Origin: Diaphorobacter sp. HDW4B
GTDB lineage: Bacteria > Pseudomonadota > Gammaproteobacteria > Burkholderiales > Burkholderiaceae_C
Direction: 5' to 3'
NCBI RefSeq assembly: GCF_011305535.1
Contig: NZ_CP049905.1
Span: 1,560,001 to 1,624,000, forward strand
Length of the DNA: 64,000 bases
Shown: piece by piece, positions 40,087 to 49,637 of the stretch
Layout of the letters: the number at the start of each line of letters is the position of its first letter
Numbering within the stretch: position 1 is the first letter of the stretch
Made by a program: the position numbers and the translations under genes
Notes under the pieces: generated by a model
The model's database searches: none
Seen by the model: only the letters and a program-made list of their open reading frames with translations
Told to the model about the DNA's origin: nothing

Positions 40087-40983
40087 TCAACCGGGAAGCT
40101 GATCTGTAGGGTATTTCCAGAAGTCCTTCAACAAATAGCTGGCCGGCAGGTTCAGCGAATGCTGAGCGGACGGAATCGGTTGGGTGAACCACTTGTCGTA
40201 CAAGGCGTTGATCTCGCCTGTCTTGATCATCCTGCGCATCTCGTCGTCCACCAGCTTCTTGAATGCCACATCATCCTTGGGCAGCATGATCGCCAGCGGC
40301 TCGGTCGTCAGAAAACGCCCGACGATCTTCACCCCCTTGGGGTCCTTGCTGCTGGCGGCCAGGCCGGCGAGCAGCACGTCGTCCATCACGAAAGCATCTG
40401 CCTGCCCTTTTTGCACCATCTCGAACGCAGCGGCATGGTCCGATGCAGTCAGGATGTCCATGTGCAAGTAGCGTGCCCGGTTCATCTGCTCCAGTGCGGC
40501 CAGCGGTGTCGTGCCCTTGGTGGAGACCACCTTCATCTTTTTCAGATCGTCCACGCTGCCGATCTTGCTGTCAGCACGCACCAGAATGCGCGCACCGGTG
40601 ATGAAGTGGGCCACGGTGAAGTCCACATCCTTGCGACGTGACGCGTTGTTGGTGGTCGAGCCGCACTCCAGATCGGCCTTGCCGGTCTTGACCATCTCCA
40701 CGCGATTGGCTGGCGTCACCGCCATCAGTTGCACCGGCATGAGCTTCGCGCCGGTCTGCTTGCGCACTTGCTCGGCCAGACGCAGGCACAAATCCAGTGC
40801 ATAGCCCATGGGCTTGCCGTCATGCACATAAGAAAAAGGGATCGACGCTTCGCGGTGCGCAATCACCAGCGTGCCGCCCTTGGCGATGCGATCGAGCACG
40901 CCTTCGGCCTGCGCGGTGATGGAAGTGGAGAACGCAAAAAGAGCACCCAGGCACACGAATGCCCGGCGGAGAGTGATTCTCAT
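40087..40983 (-). CDS. Second amino-acid ABC substrate-binding protein, GltI paralogue
   Basis: 298 residues, signal peptide about 1-26. It shares with GltI the VIAHREASIPFSYV-type N-lobe start, DLECGSTTNNASRRKDVDF and STKGTTPLAALEQMN. No permease or ATPase of its own lies beside it, so it probably docks on the adjacent GltJKL channel or serves as a sensor. The two proteins differ throughout, so this is not a recent duplicate. Confidence 0.85.
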   Translation of the reverse strand: MRITLRRAFVCLGALFAFSTSITAQAEGVLDRIAKGGTLVIAHREASIPFSYVHDGKPMGYALDLCLRLAEQVRKQTGAKLMPVQLMAVTPANRVEMVKTGKADLECGSTTNNASRRKDVDFTVAHFITGARILVRADSKIGSVDDLKKMKVVSTKGTTPLAALEQMNRARYLHMDILTASDHAAAFEMVQKGQADAFVMDDVLLAGLAASSKDPKGVKIVGRFLTTEPLAIMLPKDDVAFKKLVDDEMRRMIKTGEINALYDKWFTQPIPSAQHSLNLPASYLLKDFWKYPTDQLPG

Positions 40984-41214
40984 GATCTGACAGCGCTCCT
41001 TGCTTGCGAGAACGAGGCAGCGCGTGAGCCTTGGAGCGGGTTTCGCTCACTCAGCTGTTGCACGCGGACTGCCGATGAAGACAACCTGCCGTTGTGTGGC
41101 AGTCGTCAAAAAAGTTCAGCGAATGTATCCAGCCGAATCATCGAACGCCAATGCTAATTGCTGCAGGAAACTATGCAATCAAATCATGGAATGACCACAT
41201 TGGGGTCTGCGCCT

Positions 41215-42159
41215 TCAATCCTCGACGGAGGCTACATCCGGCTGCGATTGCAAGTAGGTCCAGAGCGACTGAGCAAGGGTGTTCCCTACTTCCTTCGCGT
41301 TGGGTTTTTCGCGATACGCGCGAACCTCCATGGCCATCTGAAGGTGCACTGCATCTGCGGGAGCCGCGCTCACCAGCTTGCCTGCGCGCAGCTCTTTCTT
41401 CACCGCGCTGTGCGGCAGAAAGGCCACGCCATGGCCTTCGAGCGCCATGGCCTTCAAGCCTTCGGCCATGTCGGTTTCGTAGACGCGATCCAGGTGGATC
41501 GTGGTCGCAGCTTCCTTGAGGATCAGATCGGTCACGCGGCTCAGATAAGCACCCGGCGCATAACCCAGATAAGGAAGCGGCTGGCCCGGTTTGCCCGGCA
41601 GGCTGAACAGCGGCCTGCCGTCCGCATCGGGCTTGCAATACGGCGCGAGGATTTCCTGGCCCAGGCTCACCATCTCGTAGCGATCGGCATCGAGTTGAAT
41701 GGGCTGCGATGGATGAAAGTAGGCAATCAGCAAGTCGCTGCCGCCTTCGATCAGCCGCATCACCGCGTCGTGCACATTGAGCGCCAGCAGCCGTGTCTTG
41801 ATCGGGCCGAACTCGGTGCGCAGCTTGGTCAGCCACGCGGGAAAGAAGGTGAAAGCCAGCGTGTGCGGCACGGCAAAGACGATCATGTCCTTGCCGGTGG
41901 TCGTGTGCGCGCGCAGCATGGCGCGGGTGTTCTGCAGCGCCTGCAGCATTTCCAGCGCCTGATCGTAGAGCGTCTTTCCGGCAGCCGTCAGCCGCGTGGG
42001 GTATGAACTGCGATCGACCAGATCAGTGCCCGCCCACGCCTCCAGCGCCTGAATGCGGCGCGAGAAAGCGGGTTGCGTCACATGGCGCAATTGCGCCGAA
42101 CGGCTGAAGCTGCGGGTTTCTGCGAGGCTGACAAAGTCCTCAAGCCACTTGGTTTCCAT
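41215..42159 (-). CDS. LysR-family transcriptional regulator
   Basis: 314 residues. The N-terminal winged HTH is clear: METKWLEDFVSLAETRSFSRSAQLRHVTQPAFSRRIQALE. The rest is the two-lobe effector domain (for instance VPHTLAFTFFPAWL and HPSQPIQLDADRYE). The start at 42159 is the family start; the frame to 42312 is not needed. It is divergent from the dctQMP-E1 genes with a perfect dyad in between, so it most likely controls that cluster in response to its transported substrate. Confidence 0.9.
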   Translation of the reverse strand: METKWLEDFVSLAETRSFSRSAQLRHVTQPAFSRRIQALEAWAGTDLVDRSSYPTRLTAAGKTLYDQALEMLQALQNTRAMLRAHTTTGKDMIVFAVPHTLAFTFFPAWLTKLRTEFGPIKTRLLALNVHDAVMRLIEGGSDLLIAYFHPSQPIQLDADRYEMVSLGQEILAPYCKPDADGRPLFSLPGKPGQPLPYLGYAPGAYLSRVTDLILKEAATTIHLDRVYETDMAEGLKAMALEGHGVAFLPHSAVKKELRAGKLVSAAPADAVHLQMAMEVRAYREKPNAKEVGNTLAQSLWTYLQSQPDVASVED

Positions 42160-42224
42160 GGCAGGCATTATCCGCGTCCGGCTGATCGCCAAGGCGATCC
42201 ATGCACGTCGGCTCGCAATCTTCG

Positions 42225-42241
42225 ATGCTGCAGTGCAGCAT
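42225..42241. promoter_or_regulatory. Perfect 17-bp dyad between the LysR gene and dctQ, candidate operator
   Basis: ATGCTGCA-G-TGCAGCAT is fully symmetric about 42233. It is 66 bases from the LysR start and about 170 from the dctQ start, the usual place for a LysR-type site. A smaller GC hairpin (42259-42274) follows. Confidence 0.55.
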
Positions 42242-42407
42242 TCTTTTTCCCATCCGACTCGGGGAACACCCCGACATTCCCTCTGGGGCTTCAGGGGCAA
42301 AATGAATTTCACTCGCGCGCATGACGCGGCCCCTCATGCACAACATGGTCGGGCAAGGCGTTGGCATCCACCCGTTTGTTGTTGTATCTTTGCTCCCGCC
42401 TTTTCAG

Positions 42408-43010
42408 ATGTCCCTCCAATCTCCCGCCGAGTCGGACCAACCGTCCGCACCGGATCCAACGCCCCCCCCCTCCTCTTCCGCTCCCGACGAACCCCGTTCA
42501 CTGTGCATTGAAGACTGGCTCACCGTCATCGTGATGGCGGCGCTCGCGCTGATCACCTTCGCCAACGTGATCGTGCGTTACTTCACCAGTTCCTCGTTTG
42601 CGTGGACCGAAGAGATCTCCGTCTTTCTGATGATCGTGCTCGCACTGGTGGCGGGCTCTGCCGCCGTGGCGCGTGACCGCCACATCCGCATCGAATTCTT
42701 CTCGGAGAGCGGCTCCGCCAACCGCCGCCGCAAGCTCGCCCAACTCGGCGCCATCATGGTTGCGCTGCTGTTCACGCTGATCGCCGTGCTCAGCATCCGC
42801 ACGCTGTACGACGACTACCGCTTCGAGGAAACCTCGCCCGGCATCGGCGTGCCGGTGTGGTGGTACACGATGTGGCTGCCGATTCTCTCGATCGCGATTG
42901 CGCTGCGCGCCATCGGCCTGTTCATCCGCCGCTCACGCCAGTCGGATATCGAATACCTCACCGACAACACCGAGTCCGACGCCCCCGCAGCAGGAGGCAA
43001 GCAGCCATGA
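42408..43010 (+). CDS. TRAP transporter small permease (DctQ type)
   Basis: 200 residues from the ATG at 42408. A Pro/Ser-rich lead of about 30 residues precedes four membrane spans; ANVIVRYF.....AWTEEISVFLMIVLALVAGSAAVARDRHIRIEF is the family's core. The frame is open from 42321. The ribosome binding site is weak at both starts. It overlaps dctM by four bases (ATGA). Partners are the large permease and the binding protein that follow. Confidence 0.9.
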   Translation: MSLQSPAESDQPSAPDPTPPPSSSAPDEPRSLCIEDWLTVIVMAALALITFANVIVRYFTSSSFAWTEEISVFLMIVLALVAGSAAVARDRHIRIEFFSESGSANRRRKLAQLGAIMVALLFTLIAVLSIRTLYDDYRFEETSPGIGVPVWWYTMWLPILSIAIALRAIGLFIRRSRQSDIEYLTDNTESDAPAAGGKQP

Positions 43011-44305
43011 TTGCCACCCTGCTGTTTGTTGCCTTCATCGTGCTGATGCTGGTGGGCGTGCCCATCGGCGCGGCACTCGGCTTGGCCGGTGCCGCCGCGA
43101 TTGCGCTCGCGAATCAGGAAACGCAATGGTTTGGCCTCATGGCCGTGCCGCAGAATTTCTACGCAGGTCTGGGCAAATATCCGTTGCTCGCGATTCCGAT
43201 GTTCGTGCTCGTAGGATCGATCTTCGACCGTTCGGGCGTGGCCTTGCGACTTGTGAACTTTGCCGTCGCCATCGTCGGACGCGGCCCCGGCATGCTGCCG
43301 CTGGTTGCCATTTCGGTGGCCATGTTTCTGGGCGGCATCTCGGGCTCCGGCCCGGCGAACGCCGCAGCCGTTGGTGCCGTGATGATCGCGGCGATGAACC
43401 GCGCGGGCTATCCGGCGAGCTTCTCCGCCTCGGTCGTCGGCGCAGCCGCTGCCACCGACATTCTGATTCCGCCATCGGTCGCCTTCATCATCTACTCGGT
43501 GCTGGTGCCCGGTGCATCCGTGCCTGCGCTGTTTGCGGCCGGCATGATTCCCGGTGTGCTCGCAGGCATTGCGCTGATCTTCCCGGCCGTGTGGATGGCG
43601 CGCAAGCACAAGATGGGGCACCTCGAATCTTCGCTGCCACGCCCGCCGTTCTGGAAGAGTCTGCGTGAAGCATCCTGGGGCCTGGCTGCGCCGGTGCTGA
43701 TTCTCGGCGGCATGCGCGCGGGCTGGTTCACGCCCACCGAAGCCGCCGTGGTCGCCGTGTTCTACGGTCTGTTCGTCGGCATGGTCATCTACCGCACGAT
43801 CAAGGTGCGCGATCTGTTCGTGATTCTGCGCGAAGCGGGCGAGCTGTCCGCCGTGATTCTGCTGGTCGTCTCGCTCGCGGGCATCTTCGCGTTCTCGCTC
43901 TCGACACTCGGCGTGATCGACCCGGTGGCCAACGCCATCGTGCATTCGGGCCTCGGCGAATACGGCGTGATGGCGCTGTTGATTCTTCTGCTCATCACCG
44001 TCGGCATGTTCCTGGACGGCGTGTCAATCTTCCTGATCTTCGTGCCGCTCCTGCTGCCCGTGATGAACCACTACAAATGGGACCCCGTCTGGTTCGGCGT
44101 GATCCTGACCTTGAAGGTCGCGCTCGGCCAGTTCACACCGCCGCTGGCCGTGAACCTGATGGTCTCGTGCCGCATCGCCAAGGTGCGCATGGAATCCACC
44201 GTGCGCTGGGTCGGCCCGATGCTGTTCGCCATGTTCCTGGTGATGATCGCCGTGATCGCCTTCCCGCAACTCGCACTCTGGTTGCCCAAGTATCTGGGCT
44301 ACTGA
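43007..44305 (+). CDS. TRAP transporter large permease (DctM type)
   Basis: 432 residues with about 12 membrane spans. The N-terminus FIVLMLVGVPIGAALGLAG, the GGISGSGPANAAAVG block and LKVALGQFTPPLAVNLMV are diagnostic for DctM. It carries out Na+-driven uptake of an organic acid delivered by DctP. The start at 43007 overlaps the DctQ stop. Confidence 0.95.
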   Translation: MIATLLFVAFIVLMLVGVPIGAALGLAGAAAIALANQETQWFGLMAVPQNFYAGLGKYPLLAIPMFVLVGSIFDRSGVALRLVNFAVAIVGRGPGMLPLVAISVAMFLGGISGSGPANAAAVGAVMIAAMNRAGYPASFSASVVGAAAATDILIPPSVAFIIYSVLVPGASVPALFAAGMIPGVLAGIALIFPAVWMARKHKMGHLESSLPRPPFWKSLREASWGLAAPVLILGGMRAGWFTPTEAAVVAVFYGLFVGMVIYRTIKVRDLFVILREAGELSAVILLVVSLAGIFAFSLSTLGVIDPVANAIVHSGLGEYGVMALLILLLITVGMFLDGVSIFLIFVPLLLPVMNHYKWDPVWFGVILTLKVALGQFTPPLAVNLMVSCRIAKVRMESTVRWVGPMLFAMFLVMIAVIAFPQLALWLPKYLGY

Positions 44306-44356
44306 GACAAGTACAAGCACTGATTTTTCCCCCACCATCCAACGAGGAGACAACCC

Positions 44357-45397
44357 ATGAAGCTTCGCACCTTTCTGACCGCCACGGCAGCTGCCGCAGC
44401 AGCCCTTGCGCTGTCGCCCTCGGTGGCACTCGCACAGCAAGCCTACAAGAGCGAGTACCGCCTGTCGCTGGTGCTCGGCCCCCCATCGCCCTGGGGCATG
44501 GCCGGTCAGATCTGGTCCGATCTGGTCAAGCAACGCACGCAGGGTCGCATCAACATCAAGCTGTACCCCGGCGTGTCGCTGATTCAGGGCGACCAGACGC
44601 GCGAGTTCAGCGCGCTGCGCCAAGGCGTGATCGACATGGCGGTCGGCTCGACCATCAACTGGTCGCCGCAGGTCAAGTCGCTGAACCTGTTCTCGCTGCC
44701 GTTCCTGATGCCTGACTACGCCGCCGTCGATGCGCTCACCCAAGGCGAAGTCGGCAAGGAAGTCTTCAAGACGCTGGAAAAATCCGGCGTGCAGCCACTC
44801 GCCTGGGGCGAGAACGGCTACCGCGAACTGACCAATTCCAAGCACGCGATCAGCAAGCCCGAAGACCTCAAGGGCATGAAGATCCGCGTCGTCGGCTCGC
44901 CGATCTTCACCGACATGTTCACCGCCATGGGCGCCAACCCTACGCAGATGAGCTGGGCCGATGCGCAGCCCGCGCTCTCCAGCGGCGCGGTCGATGGTCA
45001 GGAAAATCCGCTGTTCATGTTCACGATCCTGAAGCTGCACACCGTCGGCCAGAAGTTCGTGACGACCTGGGGCTACATGGCCGATCCGCTGGTGTTCGTG
45101 GTCAACAAGGACATCTGGAACAGCTGGACCAAGGCCGATCAGGACATCGTGCGCCAGGCCGCCATCGATGCCGGCAAGCAGGAAATCGGCATCGCCCGCA
45201 AGGGTCTGGTCGAAGCAGGCAAGCCGCTCTTGAAAGACATCGCAGGCATGGGCGTGACGGTCACGCAGCTCACGCCCGAGCAGCGCGAAGCGTTCGTGAA
45301 GGTCACGCGTCCGGTCTACGACAAGTGGAAGCCGACCATCGGTGTCGATCTGGTGAACATGGCTGAAAAGGCCATCGCCGCGCGACCCAAGCAATAA
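44357..45397 (+). CDS. TRAP transporter substrate-binding protein (DctP type)
   Basis: 346 residues, signal peptide 1-26 ending VALAQ. The conserved Arg of the ligand site lies in LKGMKIRVVGSP, followed by FTAMGANPTQMSWADAQPALSSGAVDGQENP, the DctP core. Ribosome binding site GAGGAG upstream. Ends before a strong terminator at 45435-45471. The substrate is a carboxylate of unknown identity; the E1 genes that follow suggest a 2-oxoacid or acetoin-like compound. Confidence 0.93.
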   Translation: MKLRTFLTATAAAAAALALSPSVALAQQAYKSEYRLSLVLGPPSPWGMAGQIWSDLVKQRTQGRINIKLYPGVSLIQGDQTREFSALRQGVIDMAVGSTINWSPQVKSLNLFSLPFLMPDYAAVDALTQGEVGKEVFKTLEKSGVQPLAWGENGYRELTNSKHAISKPEDLKGMKIRVVGSPIFTDMFTAMGANPTQMSWADAQPALSSGAVDGQENPLFMFTILKLHTVGQKFVTTWGYMADPLVFVVNKDIWNSWTKADQDIVRQAAIDAGKQEIGIARKGLVEAGKPLLKDIAGMGVTVTQLTPEQREAFVKVTRPVYDKWKPTIGVDLVNMAEKAIAARPKQ

Positions 45398-45434
45398 CGC
45401 ATAACGCCGGGCCTTCCGTCTACCGTGCAAAACG

Positions 45435-45471
45435 CCGCGCATCTCAGTCGTTCTGGATGCGCGGTTTTTTT
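45435..45471 (+). terminator. Intrinsic terminator between dctP and the E1 alpha gene
   Basis: CCGCGCATC (45435-45443) pairs with GATGCGCGG (45456-45464), followed by seven T. It should reduce read-through, so the dehydrogenase genes may be expressed less than the transporter. Confidence 0.9.
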
Positions 45472-45495
45472 GCGTGCCACGTTTTCAACCAAGTC

Positions 45496-46503
45496 ATGAC
45501 CGAACTGCTTTCTCTCTACCGCACCATGGTGCGAATCCGCGCTTTTGAAGATGCCGCCGAAGCCGCCAGTCAGGGCGGTGTCACCTGGGGCGGCGCTGCC
45601 ACCGACAAGGCCGCCGAAGTGCGCGTCAAAGGGCCGCTGCATCTCTCCACCGGGCAAGAGGCCGTCGCCACCGGCGTGTGCGCGCATCTGGTGCCCGAAG
45701 ACCTGCTCACCTCCACCCACCGCGGCCACGGCCATACGCTGGCCAAGGGTGCGGACGCCACGAAGATGATGTGCGAACTGTTCGGCCGCGCCACTGGCTA
45801 CAACAGCGGCAAGGGCGGCTCCATGCACATCGCGGATTTCTCGGTGGGCATGCTGGGCGCGAACGGCGTGGTCACCGCCGGTCTGCCGATTGCCGTGGGT
45901 GCGGCGCACGCACTCAAGATTCGCAAGACCGGCGCGATCGCCGTGAGCTTCTTTGGCGACGGCGCGATCAATCGCGGCCCGTTTCTCGAAGCGCTGAACT
46001 GGGCACAGGTCTACCAATTGCCCGTGCTGTTTGTCTGCGAGGACAACCAGATTTCCGCCACCACCAAGTCCGCGCCGATGACCGCAGGCAGCAACGCGGC
46101 CAGCGCGCGTGCCGAGTCCATGGGCATTGCCGCGACGCGCGTGGATGGCAACGACGTCGAGGCCGTGAGCACCGCCGCAGAAAAACTGATCGCGCAAATT
46201 CGCGCAGGCGCTGGCCCCAAGCTGCTGCATGCGATCACGTATCGCCAGAAGGGCCATGTGTCGGTCGATCCCGCGACGTATCGCGATCCCGCCGAAGTGG
46301 CGAATGCGCTCAAGAACGATCCCATCTTGCGCGCGCGCGACGTGCTCAAGCAACGCGGCCTGGGCGATCAAGCCGCACAGATCGAAGCCGAAGCCAAGGC
46401 TGAAATCGACGCCGCTCTGGCGACTGCCAGCGCCGCACCGTGGCCGGAAAAATCGGCCGCCTACACCGACATCATGACCACCGGCGAAGGAGTCTGGGCA
46501 TGA
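45496..46503 (+). CDS. Thiamine-dependent dehydrogenase E1 component, alpha subunit (AcoA/PdhA-like)
   Basis: 335 residues. The thiamine diphosphate motif begins GDGAINRG and ends in the NWAQVYQLPVLFVCEDNQIS stretch; the STHRGHGHTLAKG and GYNSGKGGSMHI blocks are typical of the alpha subunit of acetoin, pyruvate or branched-chain 2-oxoacid dehydrogenases. A short insertion (QGGVTWGGAATDKAAEVR) follows the first helix. The start at 45496 is chosen by family length. The E1 beta gene overlaps by four bases (ATGA). Confidence 0.88.
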   Translation: MTELLSLYRTMVRIRAFEDAAEAASQGGVTWGGAATDKAAEVRVKGPLHLSTGQEAVATGVCAHLVPEDLLTSTHRGHGHTLAKGADATKMMCELFGRATGYNSGKGGSMHIADFSVGMLGANGVVTAGLPIAVGAAHALKIRKTGAIAVSFFGDGAINRGPFLEALNWAQVYQLPVLFVCEDNQISATTKSAPMTAGSNAASARAESMGIAATRVDGNDVEAVSTAAEKLIAQIRAGAGPKLLHAITYRQKGHVSVDPATYRDPAEVANALKNDPILRARDVLKQRGLGDQAAQIEAEAKAEIDAALATASAAPWPEKSAAYTDIMTTGEGVWA

Positions 46504-47528
46504 CCGACTTTGCAACCTCCACCAAGGCCGAACCCCGCGTGTCCACCATGACCTACGCACAGGCCGCAGCCACCGCGCTCGAAGAAGCCATGCGCGCCGA
46601 CCAGCATGTGGTCGCCATGGGCGAAGACCTGGGACGCGGCGGCGTGTTCGGCCAATACCGCACGACGACGGGCAAGAATCTGGTCGATGTGTTCGGCAGC
46701 GAGCGCGTGATCGATACGCCGATTTCCGAGGCCACCATCATGGGTGCGGGCGTCGGCATGGCGCTCGCGGGCCTGCGTCCGGTCGTCGAAATGCGCGTCG
46801 CGGATTTCGCGCTCTGCGCCATCGACGAACTGGTCAATCAGGCCGCGAAGAACCGCTACATGTTCGGCGGACAAGGCCGCGTGCCGCTGGTCGCGCGCCT
46901 GCCCATCGGCATCTGGACGGCATCGGCCGCGCAGCACTCGCAGTCGTTCGAGGCATGGTTTGCGCATGTGCCTGGTCTCGTGGTCGTCGCGCCTTCCACG
47001 CCGCAAGACAACTACGGTTTGCTGCACGCCGCACTGGCGTCGGGCGATCCGGTGGTCTACATGGAACACAAGGAGCTGTGGGGCATGCAAGGCGAAGTGC
47101 AGCAAGGCGAGCGCATCGAGCTGGGCCGCGCACGCACCGCGTTTGCAGGCAGCGCCAACGGCAACCACGACGTGACCATCGTGTCGTGGTCCAAGCAGAT
47201 TCATGCGTGCGTGGATGCGGCCAAAGAATTGGCGGCGCAAGGCATTCACGCCGAAGTCATCGACCTGCGCACCATCTGGCCGTGGGACAAGAACGCGGTG
47301 CTGACCAGCGCCAGCCGATCCAAGCGGTTGCTGGTCGTGCACGAGGCGGTGCAAGCAGCGGGGTTCGGCGCGGAAGTGGCCGCCACCGTGGCCGAGCACA
47401 CCGATGCGCGCGTCGCGCGTCTGGGCGCGCCGCGCATTCCCGTGGGCTACGCGAACACGCTGGAAACCGAGTCACGCGTGAGCGCCGCGCAGATCGCGCA
47501 GGCCACCACGCGCCTCATCAAGCGCTGA
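46500..47528 (+). CDS. Thiamine-dependent dehydrogenase E1 component, beta subunit (AcoB/PdhB-like)
   Basis: 342 residues. MGEDLGRGGVFGQYRTT, FGSERVIDTPISEA, MRVADFALCAIDELVNQAAK and LRTIWPWD are the beta-subunit landmarks. It should form an alpha2-beta2 heterotetramer with the preceding protein. No E2 or E3 gene follows; the gene ends in an 11-base convergent overlap with the ABC exporter gene. Without an E2 partner nearby the electron acceptor and substrate stay open. Confidence 0.88.
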   Translation: MTDFATSTKAEPRVSTMTYAQAAATALEEAMRADQHVVAMGEDLGRGGVFGQYRTTTGKNLVDVFGSERVIDTPISEATIMGAGVGMALAGLRPVVEMRVADFALCAIDELVNQAAKNRYMFGGQGRVPLVARLPIGIWTASAAQHSQSFEAWFAHVPGLVVVAPSTPQDNYGLLHAALASGDPVVYMEHKELWGMQGEVQQGERIELGRARTAFAGSANGNHDVTIVSWSKQIHACVDAAKELAAQGIHAEVIDLRTIWPWDKNAVLTSASRSKRLLVVHEAVQAAGFGAEVAATVAEHTDARVARLGAPRIPVGYANTLETESRVSAAQIAQATTRLIKR

Positions 47529-49410
47529 CAGCCGACAGTGGCTCGCTCGACGACTCTGCATCGCCGCTCTTCTCTTTGGAATCCTTGGAGTCCTTAGAGT
47601 CCTGAGATTCGCGCTGCAGAGTCCACATGCGTGCGTAACGCCCGTTCAGCGCGAGCAGTTGCGCATGCGTGCCGCGCTCCAGAATGCGGCCCGCGTCCAT
47701 CACGATGATTTCGTGCGCCTCGACCACGGTGGACAGGCGGTGCGCGATCACCAGCGCGGTCTTGTTCTGCGCGGCGCTGCGCAGCTCGTTCTGAATCGCG
47801 CGCTCGTTAGCCGAATCGAGGGCAGAAGTCGCCTCGTCAAAAATCAGAATCGGCGGGTTCTTGAGCAGCGTGCGCGCAATCGCCACGCGCTGCTTTTCGC
47901 CGCCCGAGAGCTTGAGCCCGCGCTCGCCCACCATGGTGTCATAGCCCTTGGGCGTGGAGACGATGAAGTCGTGAATGCGCGCGGCCTTGGCGGCGGCTTC
48001 GATCTCTTCGCGCGTCGCACCGGCGCGGCCGTAGGCGATGTTGTAGGCGATGGTGTCGTTGAACAGCACCGTGTCCTGCGGCACGATGCCGATCGCGCGG
48101 CGCACGCTGGACTGCGTCACTTCGCGGATGTCCTGACCGTCGATGGTGATGCGGCCTTCCTGCACATCGTAGAAACGGAACAGCAGCCGCGCGAGCGTGG
48201 ACTTGCCCGAGCCCGATGGGCCGACCACCGCAACGGTCTTGCCCGCTGGAATCTCGAAGCTCACGCCATGCAGAATCTGGCGCGCGGGTTCGTAGGCGAA
48301 CTGCACATCCTCAAAGCGCACCGTGGGCGACGCGGAACATGCCAGATCCGTGGACCCGGGCTTGTCCGCCACTTCGCGCTCCTTGTCCATGAGCGTGAAC
48401 ATGCGGTCCAGATCGGTCAGGCTCTGCTTGATCTCGCGGTAGATCGCGCCCAGAAAGTTGAGCGGGATGTACAGCTGGATCATGAAGGCGTTGATCATCA
48501 CCAGATCGCCGAGCGTGAGGCGGCCATCGACCACGCCCTGCGTCGCGCGCCACAGCATGGCGACCAGCGCGGTGGCGATGATGAGCTGCTGGCCAGCGTT
48601 GAGCAGGCTCAGCGTGGTCTGGCTCTTGAGGCGCGCGGCACGCAGTTTTTCCAGGCTCTCATCGTAGCGGCGGGATTCGAATGCTTCGTTGTTGAAGTAT
48701 TTGACGGTCTCGTAGTTCAGCAGCGAATCGATGGCCTTGGTGTGCGCGGTCGAGTCGGCCATATTGGCTTCGCGGCGAAAACGCGTGCGCCATTCGGTCA
48801 TCGAGACCGTGAACGTCACATACAGCACCAGCGCCGCCACGGTGATCCAGAAGAACCACGCATCGAACTTCACCGCCAGAATGCCGAGCACCAGCGCGAC
48901 CTCCACAAAGGTCGGGAAGATGCTGTAGAGCGAGTATGAAATCAGCGACTCGACGCCTTTGACGCCGCGCTCGATGTCGCGCGTCATGCCGCCGGTCTGG
49001 CGCTCCAGATGAAAGCGCAGGCTCAGGCCATGCAGATGCTGGAAAGTTGTCAGCGCAATGCTACGTGCCGCGCCCTGCGTGGCCTTGGCGAACACCAACT
49101 CGCGCAGTTCGGTGAACAGCGACGTCGACAGGCGCAGCAGACCGTAGGCGAACAGCAGACCCAGCGGCACGACGAGAATCGCCGCCGCATCGCCCGGCTT
49201 GATCGACAGCGCATCAACCAGATGCTTGAGCAGAATCGGCACACCCACATTGGCGATCTTGGCGCACAGCACAAACGCCAGCGCCGCCATCACACGCCAC
49301 TTGTACTGCATAAGATAGGGCACGAGCCGCCCGAGCGTCTGCCAGTCGCTGGTGGTGCGAGGAATGCTTTTGGTGTCGTGGGGATCGAACGATGAGCCGC
49401 GGCCGCGCAT
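47518..49410 (-). CDS. Atm1-type ABC exporter (half-size, permease fused to ATPase)
   Basis: 630 residues from the ATG at 49410. Six membrane spans in the N-terminal half (about 45-330), then the ATPase: Walker [10 protein letters not shown], signature LSGGEKQR, Walker [14 protein letters not shown]-loop [23 protein letters not shown] and [11 protein letters not shown] are typical of the Atm1/HMT branch that exports glutathione-linked or Fe-S precursor compounds. The C-terminal tail is a run of [13 protein letters not shown], coded by imperfect DNA repeats at 47578-47606, and overlaps the convergent E1 beta gene. The frame is open to 49503 with a GTG. Confidence 0.9.
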   Translation of the reverse strand: MRGRGSSFDPHDTKSIPRTTSDWQTLGRLVPYLMQYKWRVMAALAFVLCAKIANVGVPILLKHLVDALSIKPGDAAAILVVPLGLLFAYGLLRLSTSLFTELRELVFAKATQGAARSIALTTFQHLHGLSLRFHLERQTGGMTRDIERGVKGVESLISYSLYSIFPTFVEVALVLGILAVKFDAWFFWITVAALVLYVTFTVSMTEWRTRFRREANMADSTAHTKAIDSLLNYETVKYFNNEAFESRRYDESLEKLRAARLKSQTTLSLLNAGQQLIIATALVAMLWRATQGVVDGRLTLGDLVMINAFMIQLYIPLNFLGAIYREIKQSLTDLDRMFTLMDKEREVADKPGSTDLACSASPTVRFEDVQFAYEPARQILHGVSFEIPAGKTVAVVGPSGSGKSTLARLLFRFYDVQEGRITIDGQDIREVTQSSVRRAIGIVPQDTVLFNDTIAYNIAYGRAGATREEIEAAAKAARIHDFIVSTPKGYDTMVGERGLKLSGGEKQRVAIARTLLKNPPILIFDEATSALDSANERAIQNELRSAAQNKTALVIAHRLSTVVEAHEIIVMDAGRILERGTHAQLLALNGRYARMWTLQRESQDSKDSKDSKEKSGDAESSSEPLSAVSA

Positions 49411-49573
49411 AAGTGGAGTGCTTTTAGTTATGTAGGGGATGGCACGCCGTGGGAACGCGCCTGTTTCATTGATTGTGCGCTGAACGGGAAGAACTTGTTT
49501 CACGCAGATGACTGCACCCGGACAAGGGCCGTTTCGCCCGATTTCAGCGAGCCATGCTCATCTACGGAATAAT

Positions 49574-49587
49574 TAGGGTTTACCCTA
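49574..49587. promoter_or_regulatory. Perfect 14-bp palindrome upstream of the YciA-like gene, candidate operator
   Basis: TAGGGT-TT-ACCCTA lies 51 bases before the thioesterase start, between divergent genes. A near copy (12 of 14) is at 39009-39022. Confidence 0.45.
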
Positions 49588-49637
49588 GATTCACTTTTGC
49601 CATTTGCGGCAACAGTGTCGAACCGATTTCAGATTCC

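Noticed and set aside
47578-47606. Short tandem-like DNA repeat (CCTTGGAGT-type units)
   Set aside because: It encodes the [10 protein letters not shown] tail of the ABC exporter and is too short to call a phase-variable tract.
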